A stretch of DNA of 64,000 nt from Didymodactylos carnosus (GCA_905250885.1 CAJNOQ010000133.1:1-64000), one strand, 5' to 3'; numbered from the stretch's first letter, positions 38,801-51,896 are shown. Numbers and translations: made by a program. Notes: generated by a model not told the origin, from the sequence alone.

Positions 38801-41800
38801 TTAATTTATTTTTTTCTCTTTCTGTTTCATTCAGATGGTTCGTTTTCCACATCTGAGAGAAGAAAGTGAACGTCTGATAACACAATATTTACGAGAACGT
38901 GAACAAGTAACGAAAACAGCTTGTCTAGAATATGTGCAATTTCAACTAGCATACATAAATACCAATCATGAAGATTTTATTGGATTTGCAAAGTAAGTTG
39001 AAAAGAAATGAAATTATGTTATGCATAAAATAAACATCTTGTTTTTCTTTAGTGCACAACAACGTAGTGCAAACGAGAGTAAACGTCGTCTAGCAAATCA
39101 GGTTAGTTGGATAGAGTAGAAGTTTTTATATTTCTGTTTTTGAAAACTTTTCATTTTTCATTTACTACAAAAGAAAAGGATTTAAACTTTTATTTATATA
39201 TTTATTCGTTTATATTCTTTTAGGGACAAGTACGCATCATTCTCTTATTTTTATTTTATAAATATCTGCTGCTTTGTTTTTGTTATTGCTATAGTAGTTA
39301 TAAGTGTTGTGAACAATCAGTTTTATTATTCAGAGGGAGAGAGAGAGATCATAGCCAAATTTTTTAATTAAAAAGAATCAACTGGAGATAATCTCATTGA
39401 AACTTTTTTTAATTAATTTGAACTAAATGGTCCTCATTGTTGTTGTTGTTCTTGAATGACTTGTGTTTGTTATGCTTGTTTTTTTTGTATTGTTTGTATA
39501 GACTTTTATTAGAAATTTTATATTATTATTATTATTTAAATATTAGATTTGTTCTTATAATATTCTGTTATTTAAATGATGTTTATATTTGAAATATAAC
39601 GTATACATTTTTGTTTAGGTTATTCGAAAAGGATGGCTTCGTATTCAAACCGGTGGAAGTTTTTTGAAAGCAAAAGATTTTTTTTTCGTTTTAACAACAG
39701 AAAGTTTATCATGGTTTACCGATCAAGAAGTATGAAATGTTTTACATACACTAAACTTTAAAACTAATTATTATTTATTATGCTATTATTCAGTACATAT
39801 TTATTTATTTTTTCTTTTAGGAAAAAGATAAGAAATATATGATGCCGTTAGATAATTTAAAAATAAAAGATGTTGACAGTGGAATTATGTCAAGACGTAT
39901 ACAATTTGCATTATTTAGTACAGAGCCTAAGTAAGTTAATTATAGAAAACAAAGATAATCCTATGAGATTTATTCCTAATAAGATATTATTTGATAAATT
40001 ATTCGATTTAAAACATAATTTTATTTAAATGACTATTAACTATAAGAATAACGTAAATTTTCATTACATTTTTCTCTAATATGATATGTTGGATGTGTTG
40101 ATTCAACTTGATAATAGTAATACATTGTTTGATTAATGCACGATGAATAATAAATATTGAATACATTATTTTTTATACAACGTAATAAATAACTGTATGC
40201 CAATTTATAATTGTATTTATCATAGACACATCGATGATATGTATAACAATCAAAACGATTGTGACGAAAAATATTTTCTGATAATAAGTCAAATATATAA
40301 TGACGATTAATTTGATTTTTATAATAATCTAATGCGTTATAAAAATAGAGAGATGTAAATGAAAGTGGTAGAGGAAGATAAAATTCATCACGCCATCGAC
40401 GTTGAAATTCAATATTGATATCTTGATCTGTTAAACTATAAAGATCTACTGGACAACTAAAACTCATGTCTGCCACTAAAATATTTTAAACAAAACAAAA
40501 TTTATTTTCATGTTATTTTTAATTAAGTGATTAACATTCAAAACATTCCTTGTGAGATTAATAGGCAACTTGTAACACTTTACTGCTCAGCCACCAGAAG
40601 ACGTAAGAGAAAATTTTCTGATAGTTTTTGTCAGTTTCGTGAGCTGCATCGAATGGCAGTGTCTATTTGACTTTTTGAAACAAAAAAAGTCGAAAGTTTT
40701 TTTCGATTTTTTTTTCAAAAAGTCAAACAGACGCTGCCATTCGATGCAGTACACCAAACTGACAAAAACGACCAAAATGTTTTCTCTTACATCTCTTGAT
40801 AGTTGAGCTACATGTTCCTTGTTGTAAGTCGCCTATTATTTCATAAAATAACTTACTAGATGTTGGTGCTTTATTACATGTTTCATTATCAAACCATGTA
40901 CAATATTTTGTGCCTATTAGATGTACCAACGAGTATGGACATGCTATTTTGTATTTATAATTATTCATAGAATATGTATTAAATAATGCACACGATGTAT
41001 TGGAAAAAGATGAATAAAGTTTAGCTAAAAATATTTTATTTAAAAATATCAAATATATCAATTTATTTTGTTATACTACTTACAATTAATTGTAATATTT
41101 GAAAATGGATCATCGAGTCGTTGAAATAAATCTTGTCGTTTTGGATTATTATATAGAATACCTTTTAATTTTGGTTTTGGTTTTGGATACATATAAATTT
41201 CAGTAAATGTTCTATTTCTACAAACTGGACGATCATAATAATCATCATAAAAGATATATTCATAATCTATTCAACAAATCAAGACAAATTATGAATATGT
41301 ATGATGATTTAAAAATATTTTCTTACTTGGTTTTGAGATACATAAACAATTATTATTTCTCTCAACACAATATTCTCCTCGAAGGCAATCATTTTTATTT
41401 AAACAACAATTTGTACACAATAGACTTTCATGTAATTTAAATGTTTGATCATTATACAAACAAATTGGATCATTAATTATTTTTATCGATTTGTTTGTTT
41501 GTAAATCTTTTAACCATTGTAAATCACATTGACATTTTAACAAACTTTCATCAATATATAAATATTTTAAATTTTTTAATTGTTTAATTATATTTTCATC
41601 AATATATGTTAACCAATTATTAATTAAGGTTAATTTAATTAAATTTTTTAAATATTTAATATCTGATGGTAATTTTGTTAAATTTGTATTGATTATTGTC
41701 AAAGTTGTCAATGATGTATCATAAAGATTTAATGATGAGGAAAAAAATAAAAATTCATCAGCAATATAATTTATTTTTGTTTGAATTAAATCTAAACGTT

Positions 41801-44800
41801 CTAAATATTTATTATAGAAAGCACCATCTTGTAATACACATATATACGATTTTTCAAATGATAATTGTTTTAAAAATGGCATATATAAAAATGTTTTACT
41901 ATTAATTACTTCTATATATGATTGTTTGAAATTTAATGTTTGTACAACAGTTAAATTATATAAAACATAATCATCTAATAAATTAATATGAATATTGACC
42001 AAATTTAATTCGAGAACATTTGGCCACAATTGTGGATGATTTAAATTTGTACATTTTATTGAACATATACATGTAAAACGATGATAACAATAGATAATGT
42101 CACTACATTCTGATGGAATATAAATTGCACATGTTGGAGTTCGAGCTAAGGAAGAGAGAAATGAATTATAATTTTTTTGAAATGAATTTTCGAAGTAAAA
42201 ACAATTGAAGTAAACTACTTTTTTATTGTCAAAAATTTCAAGTAAAAACGAACGTATTGAATATATCTGAATGTAATACAAAAATGGCTTGTATTGAACT
42301 TACTTGCTAGGACATATGTCAATTTTGTATGGATAGTTGTGGTTGTGTTATATACCAGATCATCAATACATTGTATTGAACGTAGTTGTATTCCATATGA
42401 TAGGAACAAAAATAGAATGAATGAATGCATTAATCATTTAGTTTTCAGCATAAGTTTTGACTATCTTTATTACTTTTAATTTGTATAGAACAACAATATA
42501 ATAGAAAAAGCATAAAAATATACTATTTTATCTCATGTCATAAACAAAAAAATAATCGATAAATGTCTGATACGTAGAATATAAATAGAGAACAACGAAA
42601 AGAATTTGACCTACTAGTTTTTCACGGTTATAATAATATAATTATCAGATATATTATATCATCTTTGACCCTATTGTAATCACGATTTTTGTTTTTGTTT
42701 TATTACAATTACGAACTATTTCCTTTTATATTTAGTCGAAATGTATACAAAGAACATAAAATGCTTGAATTATCATGTGAAACACAAGATGAAGTTGATA
42801 GTTGGAAAGCATCGTTTCTTCGTACTGGTGTTTATCCTGAGAGAGAAACACATCCAGAAGATACAATGGTATTGAACAGAAATATCTATGAATAAAAGAT
42901 GAGAACCATAAGAAAACTTGATTATTTGTATTTAGACAGCTGATATTGGTACAGTGGATCCTCAACTTGAACGACAAGTAGAAACAATTAATAATCTTGT
43001 TGTATCCTATATGCAAATAGTTACAAAATCAACACGAGATATTATACCAAAAATGATCATGCATTTGATTGTAAACAATGTAAGTAACTAGTGAATTTTT
43101 ACGTATTTAATACGTACTCGAATAATTTCATTGAAACTCGTGTGTCATTATGTCGTTATAATGTAAACATTTCACAATCAAACAATTTTTACATTCAATT
43201 CATGTCTAGTCAGAAATCCGTATAAAATTTTGAATTCAATCCAGTCCAGAGACATTAGACTCAATACCTTTTACTAACCAAGTGAAGTACTTGAATAAAA
43301 ATGATGAAACTTAAGAAAAAATACTATTGAGACTAGACAAATGTTTCCATCTAGCTTCAAACTTTTTTTCTTAGAAATAGTCATGTACATCTTATTTATT
43401 AGTTTCAAACATATTCCAAAGAAAAAAGTCTCATCGCATAACTGAAGACATTTTCTTTAATATTTCGTGCATAACCTCCCAAGTCTTTCTATGCACTTAG
43501 CAGCTTTCTAAGATATATTTTTTGATTGATATTTGACACAAAAAATTTCAATCTGCGTCTAGTCTTCCTTCGAACAACTGATTAACGAACAAAGTTATTA
43601 TACTTCAGAATAACTTGTTTGACTCATACGATTAAAGTAGAGTCAACAAGACAATATTGAACTTTTTGAATAAATAGTTTTATCTGGTCAATATTGTACT
43701 ATTGTGAAATATTCACATTATCAGGATACAATGATGGAAAAGTTTCAATATTATCCATTCACTCCTCATTATTCGCCATATTTTGGATTACTATTGTTTT
43801 TACCTAGTTGAAAGAGTTTGTGTCAATCGATTTATTGTCACAACTTTATAGTGCTAATCAAGATCAAGTAAATTTAATAATATTATTCAATAAATACTTG
43901 TTACACATGATCTTTGTTCTCTAGGGTATTCTTATGGAAGAGTCTGCTGATGAATCAATGAAACGAGAAGAAAAATTAAAACATTATGATGCAATCAAAC
44001 AAGTAAATCTCTTACTGTAAAAAAAAAGTAGACACAATTTAATGTGTTTTATTGTAGGCATTAGACATTATTGGCGATATAAGTACAAGAACAATTGCAC
44101 TACCAGATGCCCAATTATATGATCAAAAATTTTATGAATCAAAACCGGCGGCAGCGCCAATGCAAAATAATTCTGGTGGTTATCCCAATCATACACCGAA
44201 CAACTTGCAACAACCATCTTATCCGTATGTTTTTTTATATATTTTGCTCAATTAATTACTAAACGAATTTTTTCTTTTTCTATATTTTCTAGTAATCGAC
44301 CACCAAGTCCAAATCCTCAACGAAAAACACAAGCACCACCTAATCCAATAAATCCAATGACTGCTCGAGAACCCCCACCACCACCGTTACGTCCAACCCC
44401 CGTAGCTAATTCAAATACTGTATTACCGCCGCCTCTATTACCACAGTAAGTTCAATATTCTTCTATTCTCATTCGTCTCTTCGTTCAACTTCAGTAAAAA
44501 ACAACTTATGAGGACATTGTCATTCTTTTTTGTCTGCAGGAGTGCTAGAACTTTTTTCACAGAATTAAATAATAAATTATCACAACAAGCATCGTGAGTG
44601 TTTTTAGGCTTATCAATAATGACTTAAACACTCACATATAAGCCGATTGTTAAACTTTGTGCTTATCTATTGAATAACTTCGGATGATACACCATATAAC
44701 ATCAATTATTCGTATTTTCCGCTGAAAAAATAACCATTTTTAAATATGATTGAAGTTTATTCTGAGCATGAAATAGCATCGAAGTAAGAAGGATAAATAC

Positions 44801-46730
44801 GATCTGTGTTGAAGATTTTTCTCGCATAATGCATGTAATTTTTTGTCTTTTTAACTCTTTTACATTCTTCTATTGAATATTATTAACTATCGTTGGCGAA
44901 ATAGTGAAAAGAGGATATAAAAGTAAAAGAAGCATTTGCTCTACAAGACATACTTTCAAAACATTTACTTTGCTTTGACTTACAAACTGTAATCTATGAT
45001 CTTCAATTGTGCTTTGAATGCACTTTAGCTGTTTTCTTTCCTATACGCTTTACTTCTTTATCAGAAAACTAGCAACATTATGGTAAGTAAATAGCTGGAC
45101 TATTTTTATTTTAAAGATATTTTATCCGATATACAAATACGTAGTTTGTATAAATTTCAATTTGTTTTACAGGCGTGCACAACCAAACAATTTTTTTGGA
45201 CTCGATCCTTTTGTTAATACTACTACTACTACTACTGCACCCCTTCCTACTTCGAATGGTGCTTATGCACCGTCTTTACCATCGTAAGTTTCTGCATTTT
45301 GCTGCTGAGCACGTCCATTTTTTTTCCATAGAATTACTAACGCTAACAACAATTAATTATATAAAAAAATTCTTAACAACTTTTGCTGCTTTCCTTTCAA
45401 TAATCCATCTTCTATTCGTTTATTTTGCACTTAGAAATTTGCATGCAATAATTTGACATTTTAATTTGATTTTTTGTTTTCTAAGAATTGTTTGATTAAA
45501 AGATTGTCGTGTCAACTTGCATGAGAAACTATGTTGAATGTTGATCTAAATGAATTTTTAAGCATACATTATAAATTTGTGCTGTATAAAAGAAGCAACA
45601 CATTAACGATAATATTAGTTGAGAATTTTTATTCAAATTAATTTATCTCTTCTCATCAATGTTTTTAGACCAGTATTAAATGCACAAGGCAGAGCGAGTC
45701 CTCAACCTGGTGGACTTCCCCCACCATTGTCGCCAATGTAAGTGTGAAGGATCTAAATGTTCAATGGACAAAATAGAGAATTAAAAGTGCTTTTTGTACT
45801 ACTGTTGTCGTATACGTACATGTTCGCCTCTATTAGTTGTACAACTGTAACTAATTATAGTAGTATTCAAAGCTTGACGATTTTATTTCTACTAAAAATC
45901 TTGTCAGAGAAGGCCCTTTTCGAACTAAAATATGAAACTCCTTCCGACTGTTAATTCTTGAATTCGTTTGTGTAATTAGTAATTAAAAAAGGGTGAATGA
46001 ACTTCGGTAAAAGAAAACGATTAACCGACAACTGACGGCTTTTTATACGGACCGCGATTATTGAAATAAACGTCAGTTCGTCTGTAGAGAGGCTCTACGA
46101 TTACAACTGAGCTCCACTGTTTTGTTTTCGTACGGGCAATAATTTTAGTAAAAAGCTACGAGCAACAGTAGCTACTAAAAGCTATTTTTGTGCTCATTTT
46201 AATTAAATATATACTTACAATTACAAATGGCATATCTAGTAGCTGCTATTGATTTTAGCTTTTTATCGGGCTCCACTAGGCAAACTTATGATCATAACCA
46301 CTGTCATTATTTATTTAATTAAGATCATAACCACAGGGAGGAGGGGGTAAACAGCAAAAACGCTAGGGTTCTGAGTATATAATTTACAGTCCTTTCTTTG
46401 GAAACAATTCGGAGGAGTTCCATAAAAGGTTCTCTTATTCTGGAAAGGCATGGGTATTTTAATTTTGTTTTGAAGACTTAAACTTATCTCTTTCTTTTGC
46501 TTGTCTTCTCTCGCATAAAAGTTCGATGAAATTTTCACACCTGCACTTTTAAGTAGCTTTGCAATTGCACCAAAGTGATTAGCATATCAATAATTATATT
46601 CGTGAATAGATTTCAATTAAAACTAGAGTCTAATTGTAATATAAATTTGTTTTACTTTCTTTTCAGACGACCTACTCCATCGCTACCACCTCGTCCATTT
46701 GAACGACCACCAGTTCCTCAAAGAAATTAG
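35882..46730 (+). CDS. DNM: Dynamin, classical (GTPase, middle, PH, GED, proline-rich domains)
   Basis: Membrane-fission GTPase that cuts clathrin-coated buds. Its 25 exons, all in phase, total 2805 nt, 934 residues (human dynamin-1 has 864): 35882-35897, 35976-36123, 36181-36257, 36321-36470, 36533-36736, 36800-36898, 36963-37071, 37128-37322, 37379-37517, 37574-37641, 37701-37839, 38835-38992, 39053-39101, 39619-39729, 39821-39930, 42736-42868, 42936-43079, 43808-43867, 43925-44002, 44058-44224, 44293-44445, 44540-44593, 45173-45283, 45669-45737, 46667-46730. Seen: P-loop GSQSAGKS (39-46), switch-I GIVTRRP, DLPG (138-141), TKLD (207-210), PH domain at about 518-625 starting [12 protein letters not shown] at about 640-735 ([10 protein letters not shown]), and a proline-rich tail from about 775 with PPPPP and PSLPPRP SH3-binding motifs. 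Intron 15 hosts an antisense gene. Confidence 0.97.
39224..39229 (+). other. Possible 6-nt dynamin micro-exon
   Basis: In intron 13, TTTTAG is followed by GGACAA and then a GTACGC donor. Both flanking exons join in phase 0, so including it would insert Gly-Gln just before VIRKGW at the start of the PH domain, where animal dynamins vary. Seen in sequence, but use is unproven. Confidence 0.3.
40020..40025 (-). promoter_or_regulatory. Polyadenylation signal of the nested LRR gene
   Basis: AATAAA on the minus strand about 10 nt past the stop codon. It supports an independent 3' end for the nested gene inside the dynamin intron. Confidence 0.45.
40036..42430 (-). CDS. Secreted or surface leucine-rich-repeat protein nested in a dynamin intron
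   Basis: The family binds protein ligands outside the cell; the specific role here is unknown. Exons on the minus strand: 42430-42304, 42145-41327, 41266-41084, 41024-40857, 40475-40036, totalling 1737 nt, 578 residues, in phase. Seen: a signal peptide ([13 protein letters not shown], residues 1 to about 20), then a cysteine-rich cap with CxCxxKC. Leucine-rich repeats of about 24 residues follow at about 80-260 (for example [18 protein letters not shown]). The repeats end in a typical LRRCT with CQCDLQWL, then another Cys-rich segment. A Tyr/Asn-rich region with many paired cysteines continues to the C-terminus. No transmembrane helix is evident. The whole gene lies inside dynamin intron 15 (39931-42735), antisense to it. 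Not assigned to a named family. Confidence 0.8.
40603..40790. mobile_element. Short fold-back MITE in the last intron of the LRR gene
   Basis: About 190 nt with inverted arms. The left end is GTAAGAGAAAATTTTCTG; the right end, read reversed, is GTAAGAGAAAACATTTTGG. Both contain GTTTTTGTCAGTTT and GCATCGAATGGCAG, and the centre is an A/T-rich turn. No clear target duplication. Non-coding. Confidence 0.75.
46150..46262. repeat. Short inverted-repeat element in dynamin intron 24
   Basis: TAAAAAGCTACGAGCAACAG on the left pairs imperfectly with TATTGATTTTAGCTTTTT on the right, and AGTAGCTACT pairs with AGTAGCTGCT. Probably a small MITE. Boundaries approximate. Confidence 0.45.
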
Positions 46731-46779
46731 AAGAGAGAGAGAGAGAGAAATAACGCATTCTCTTTTCTTTTTTTTTAAA

Positions 46780-46785
46780 AATAAA
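46780..46785 (+). promoter_or_regulatory. Polyadenylation signal of dynamin
   Basis: AATAAA 50 nt after the dynamin stop codon, preceded by a (GA)n tract. Another AATAAA-like word follows near 46860. Confidence 0.45.
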
Positions 46786-49548
46786 ATGCAAATATAACTT
46801 CAACTTTTTTCGATGTTGTTCTTTTCATCCTTAATAATTTTTTTTCCTATTTATGTGTAAATAAAAATCATAACTAGAGAACAAGCTGTTCTTCTTGTTT
46901 CGTTATAGTTATGGTCAAAAAGATGTGTTAGTGTTTAGCCTAACTCCTACATTGATGTTACTGTAACAGTTTTTTCTTTTCACCTTCTCGCAATATTCAT
47001 ATGCATTTGTGAGGATAAACTAAAGTTTTTGGCAGCTTTCAACTGACATAAATTACTGAAAATTTTAGCATATTGACACCATTTTTGTATGTTCAAAAGC
47101 AATTTTAAACTAGTCGATCAGGAATTTTGATCCCCACTTTCCGGTTATATGATTTATTGACAATTTTTCCTTTAGATTGTTTTTAATTACCAGTCAAAAG
47201 TTAACTTTTTCCCCGAATTCTCAAACATCTCTTCAAAATGCGTCTTTATCGAAGTCTTTATGTAGATCACATCTCTTATATCGATAGATGTATTTATTTA
47301 TCTATTCTTATTCGTCTATTCTCCTTCTATTTATTACATTTTTTTTTTTATTTTTTTTGCTTGCCAATCTTTTTATCTCCTAGTTACCGTTGCTATCATA
47401 TTTTTTTTCTTTTGCAAGTTGTACGCAGTCCATTCCATCGATTTAAAAATTAAATAAGTGGAGTACTCGCTATATTTCCAACTGTTAAACTGAGAATAAT
47501 TTTAGTGTACTCATTTAGTATCAAAACTACTTAGAAGTACACGTATTTAAGGAAAGTGTTTGCTTCTTAACGATTCCTTGTTTTATATATTCGGAGTGTG
47601 TATTTAATAAATCATTGTGTCTATGCAAAATATTTATGCTTTAAAATTAAACTAAATTACAAAATTTTTTGTTGTTGTTGTTCATTTTATTGTCCATTTT
47701 ATACACCTTACGATTCAACCTGTGTTAGTATATACGCATGTAAAGTCAATTTTCATCTGTTTTTTTTTTATTTAATATTTGAACGCCGTCATTTAGTTAT
47801 GCACATCATTGTCATTTATATTCATCTATGTATTCTTCTTTTTTTTTTTTTCTTCTCTATTGTTGTTAGGTGAAATGTGATGTTTGTGTGCGAATGATAT
47901 TTTCTTCTTTTGAACAGTGTATAGATGTCAAACTATAATCATTTCTACGTTGTTTTCGTTCGTTGGGTCGTGTTGTTGTTTATGTAATTTTTCATTCGTG
48001 TAAAATAATTTTTAATTTAAACAAAAAAATGTTATATTAAATATTTTCCGCATGTATAACGTTCCGCTCCGTGTTTGTTTCGTCCTTCTCTTTTTCTTTG
48101 AAATAAAGTAAAACCAATGAAAATGCAATCTTTTTCAATTTTTTATCAATTAATCTACGAATTGAATGACATTTGCTAGCAACTCTGAACAACTAAATTT
48201 TTATACTGATGTGAGAGTAATTGATTCGAAGTCTTAAATGTAAAAGTATCCTGTATTCATTAGTTATTAATGATCATTCATCATGAAAGAAAAGATTCGA
48301 AAAATGTTTAATTTTTATTATAATTTTATTTATAATACGAATATTTTAAATGGAAATATTGTACGAAGATGACACCTCCGAGCTTGGAGTCGGTTAACAT
48401 CTCTAATAACACTTAGGAAACTAATGCAACTGACAGACTTTCAAAATAACACAAATTTTTATTTTAATTCTCATAACATAAATCTCGTGTCAGTTTGAGA
48501 AAACAACTTTCATTATTCAACTTGTATTAAACATTTTATAGAATATTTTAGATTTCCAATGAAGAACTGAAAACCATCATTTCTCGATCCAGTGTATCAT
48601 TAAACTATATCGAATGTGGTAAGTTCTCACTTGTTTAACTAAATAGAGTAAAATCAGTTGTTATCAACTTGAATCCAGTAGGAAAATTGTTTTATTGTTT
48701 TTCAAGTAATGTTTTTCAGTTTTAATAGATGAAACTAATAAATTTTAATTGAAATATGATTCGCAGTTTCACAGTTTACGATGTATAAGTAATACACAAA
48801 TCTAATAATCCTTTTGAAAGAGAAAAAGAATGTTTGAAACATGTGGTCGATGAATAAATATTAAAATAAGAATATTTAGATGTAAATGTCTATCATGATT
48901 GTGTTTTAACAAGATTTAGATTCATATTGACGAATTATGAATTATCACAGTTGCCAGATTGATAAATGTCAATAGTTCAGATAACGTTATACTTATCAAC
49001 AACAAACTGCATTATTGCAGTTTGTTGTTTAAAGAAATTCAAAGCAGCCAATGAGTTTGTTGCTAATAGATATGAGACACATGTCAAAATGACAAAATTA
49101 TAGACTTTCGAGTTTACAAAGTAGACATCAGTTCATGTATCAACAGGGACTTGTTTGTTGCTACTTCGCACGTACAAATCATAGCTGATATTGCGTTTGA
49201 GCACAAAATTATAAGAGTAACAGAACTTAAAAGAAAACATGACTTGTCTTACTAATTTTTCCGATTGATGTTACTCGATTCTTTACATATCCGCACTTAA
49301 TTGACGAAACTGAACCGGTACATTGAGATTACATTTAGGCCACTGTCAGGAAGTACTTAGTTGGTCGTCTCGAGTGGATGGGCATGGTGATTAATAATGA
49401 AAGTTTTTCCCAAAATATGTTATAAAAGTCAGTTAGTTCAGGACTGTCATAAGTGGGAAATTTCACACCGTCTTGGAAAAATCGGCGTTTTCTCTAAGCA
49501 GAACTAAAAAACATTTCGTGCATTTTGAATGGTTTTCACGCAGTTTTC
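46786..49548. other. Dynamin 3' region and intergenic sequence
   Basis: About 2.8 kb of T-rich sequence just after dynamin, likely including long 3' UTR forms, then AT-rich intergenic DNA. Frames near 47238-47873 are poly-T artefacts. A perfect 14-bp hairpin (AACAACAAACTGCA, loop TTAT) lies at 48998-49029. Confidence 0.4.
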
Positions 49549-49556
49549 ATGGCGAT

Positions 49557-49919
49557 CAGAGGTGCAGAATCTACCCGTGAGATTAGGAAATTTTCCCCGA
49601 CGGTAAAAGATTATAATAAAATTTCCTCGGCATGAAACACAAGTGAAAACAAAACAATGCGATTTTATTGTTGCTAAAACTACTGTTTCTGTTTAATCAC
49701 ACATGTCTGGTGCTGTTTTTTTCGCTGTTTGTTCTTGACGTAAACGTTTTAATACAATTGAGAGCAGTTAGTTTTTGAAAGAACATAAAAAAGGAGATAG
49801 TCGTTAAAGGCTAACATAATTTTTCGTTTTTCCAAAACCTTAAAAACTTTCCCCGAAAAAATTTTTTTTTCCCCCGACGGCCGTCGGCACAAATGGGTAG
49901 ATTAGATTCTGCACCTCTG
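49557..49919. mobile_element. hAT-type MITE with perfect 8-bp target duplication
   Basis: The left end is CAGAGGTGCAGAATCTACCC; the right end, reversed, is CAGAGGTGCAGAATCTAATC. The element is flanked by ATGGCGAT at 49549-49556 and 49920-49927. 363 bp, no coding capacity. Ends and duplication length fit hAT elements. The intact duplication suggests a recent insertion. It is a different family from the nest at 12.1-13.8 kb, judging by the terminal sequence. Confidence 0.88.
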
Positions 49920-50227
49920 ATGGCGATTTTGCTCCCACTAATGATCTCTTCGTGACAGCAGTCCTATCTACACGAAAAACACATATTATAATATCTTTCA
50001 CCAATATAGTTGTCAAACTTGTTCTCACACTCAATTCTGATGTCATTCTATGAGCTATGACAGCAGTCTAGGAAATATGATGGAAGACTTCTATGGGACA
50101 TCAGAGAAATGTAAGATAAAATGCTATCTAGAAATCTGTGACTAGATTCGTTAAGGATACAAGGAAAACTGTTTTGTGTTCAAACACAATGTCTGCATTA
50201 GAAAAAATAATTTATATTGATTTTTAG

Positions 50228-51896
50228 GCCTACACGTTTTAAACGTCATCGTATTAAAGAACAAGGAAATGATAGTAATAACAATCAGAGTGAACCATGT
50301 GTGATATTAGCCTTTACATTACCTCGTGAATATATTCCACTTCGCGATTTGACACATGGTACATTCTTTCATGGCGGAATCGATACACCATCAATGAATG
50401 CCAATGATCCACTTTTAAAACAACAAGTACATATAACAAAATATCTTTCATTACAGTCAAAAACAATTACAAAACAATATATATCATATTTATATGATCG
50501 TCTTATTTTAACAAGTCAATTATCGCACATTAATGTTCGAAAAGTTTTATATTGGTATCTTGCTGATGGTTGTTTATATTCGATAACCGGCTGTTTAAAA
50601 GGATCATTAAGAAATGCCATTGAAACATCATCTTTCTCTCTACATCGTATATATCATATTTCATCACAAATCATTAGTGGTACAATATATTTACAAGAAC
50701 ATGGTTTATGTCCGCTAACGCCATGGTACACAACAAATATTGAATTGACAAAAGAAGATCATGTACGATTATGTTCACCAACAATTTCCACAACCAAATT
50801 TAATGGCGCGAGTTTACAATATCATCATCTATGGAGGTAAGAATTTTTCACAAAAATTAGACAAGTTTGTGCAATTTATTCATTATTGATTTTTGTACAC
50901 AATTTATTTTATTTAGACATGCTCCAGAAAACTTGATCCAGATGATATTAGAACAGAGTTATCAAACATGGTAAGAAACATAGATTACATTTATCGGTCA
51001 GAAAAAAAATTGTTAAAGTCGACCTTGACAGATGTTGTGATTTAACCTTATATTTTCGATGTATTAGTAAGATATTTAGTTGATCAAAAATGAATCTATC
51101 TAAGAATGAAATCTTTCAAACATGAACATAATGTATTAATTAATCTTAATGTAAAGCATTCTCTTTTCGTTCTAGTCGTTTAAATGATCAGTTGTATTAT
51201 TCAAAATGTGATGTTTGGTCTATAGCGTGTATTATTGTTGAAATGTTGATGCATAATGGAAGTGTATTATTTCAACCAGCAAATGATGATGTTTGTCAGC
51301 AATTATTCTGTATTGTACAATACGTTGGCGGTTTAACATTACCTATTTTCGAATTCTTTCCGTATCACATAAAACAAGCATTTAGTAACATTGATTTTGA
51401 TAGTAATCAACTACGTTTAGGTTATATGTTAACAAGTATACTTTCACAATTGTCACCTATTCAGTGTGTATCTGAACAATCCTCATCTTATACTAGAGAA
51501 AATCTATATGATTTACTAGAAAAGATGTTTCAATTTTTACCTGATAAACGTATATCATTAACTAATATATTACAACATCCATTTTATTCATCATTGCCAA
51601 AAACGATGACAAAAACAGTGAATACTAAATATATATGGAAATCTCAACAGCAACAGCAGTCAATTCGAACAATTGATGATCTCATACGTTTATGTATCAG
51701 TCTAGAATTACAACGGCCACGTTGGGTATTAACTTTAAAAGAAAAATGTTTATTTCGTATATTAATCAATCTGCCGAATTTTAATCAATTCAATGAAAAT
51801 TATTCCTATTCTCAACCACAATTTTATCTAAGTGAATCATTATATTGTGATTTAAAAAAATTGGTTCGCTTTTTAACTGGACATTTACATACTTGA
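50228..51896 (+). CDS. Pseudokinase, resembling the kinase-like half of TBCK; 5' end unresolved
   Basis: Exons 50228-50836, 50917-50970 and 51176-51896 join in phase, 461 residues to the TGA. Exon one starts with one base completing a codon, so an upstream coding exon is expected; I could not find it. If none exists, the first usable ATG is near 50395. Seen: a kinase C-lobe skeleton, with an APEN motif at the second exon, YYSKCDVWSIACIIVEML (helix F region) and a final LLEKMFQFLPDKRISLTNILQHPF as in kinase subdomain XI. The catalytic loop HRD is replaced (GLCPLTPW, where HGIVHR is expected), no DFG is present, and no VAIK lysine is visible, so catalysis is unlikely. The N-terminal ALP-like start and the linker after the kinase fold recall TBCK, but no TBC or rhodanese domain follows. 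Role unknown. Confidence 0.7.

Noticed and set aside
42294-42479. 61-codon plus-strand frame over the LRR gene start
   Set aside because: Complement of the signal-peptide exon of the nested LRR gene.
47238-47873. Short frames of 71 and 91 codons after dynamin
   Set aside because: Composed of Phe, Leu, Tyr and Ile from poly-T tracts, with no splice partners or domains.
48998-49029. Perfect 14-bp hairpin AACAACAAACTGCA with TTAT loop
   Set aside because: Too short and isolated to call a microRNA or regulatory RNA; no flanking stem extension seen.
50051-50110. Candidate first exon for the pseudokinase starting ATGAGCTATGAC
   Set aside because: It ends one base into a codon, whereas the next exon needs two; the join would be out of frame.
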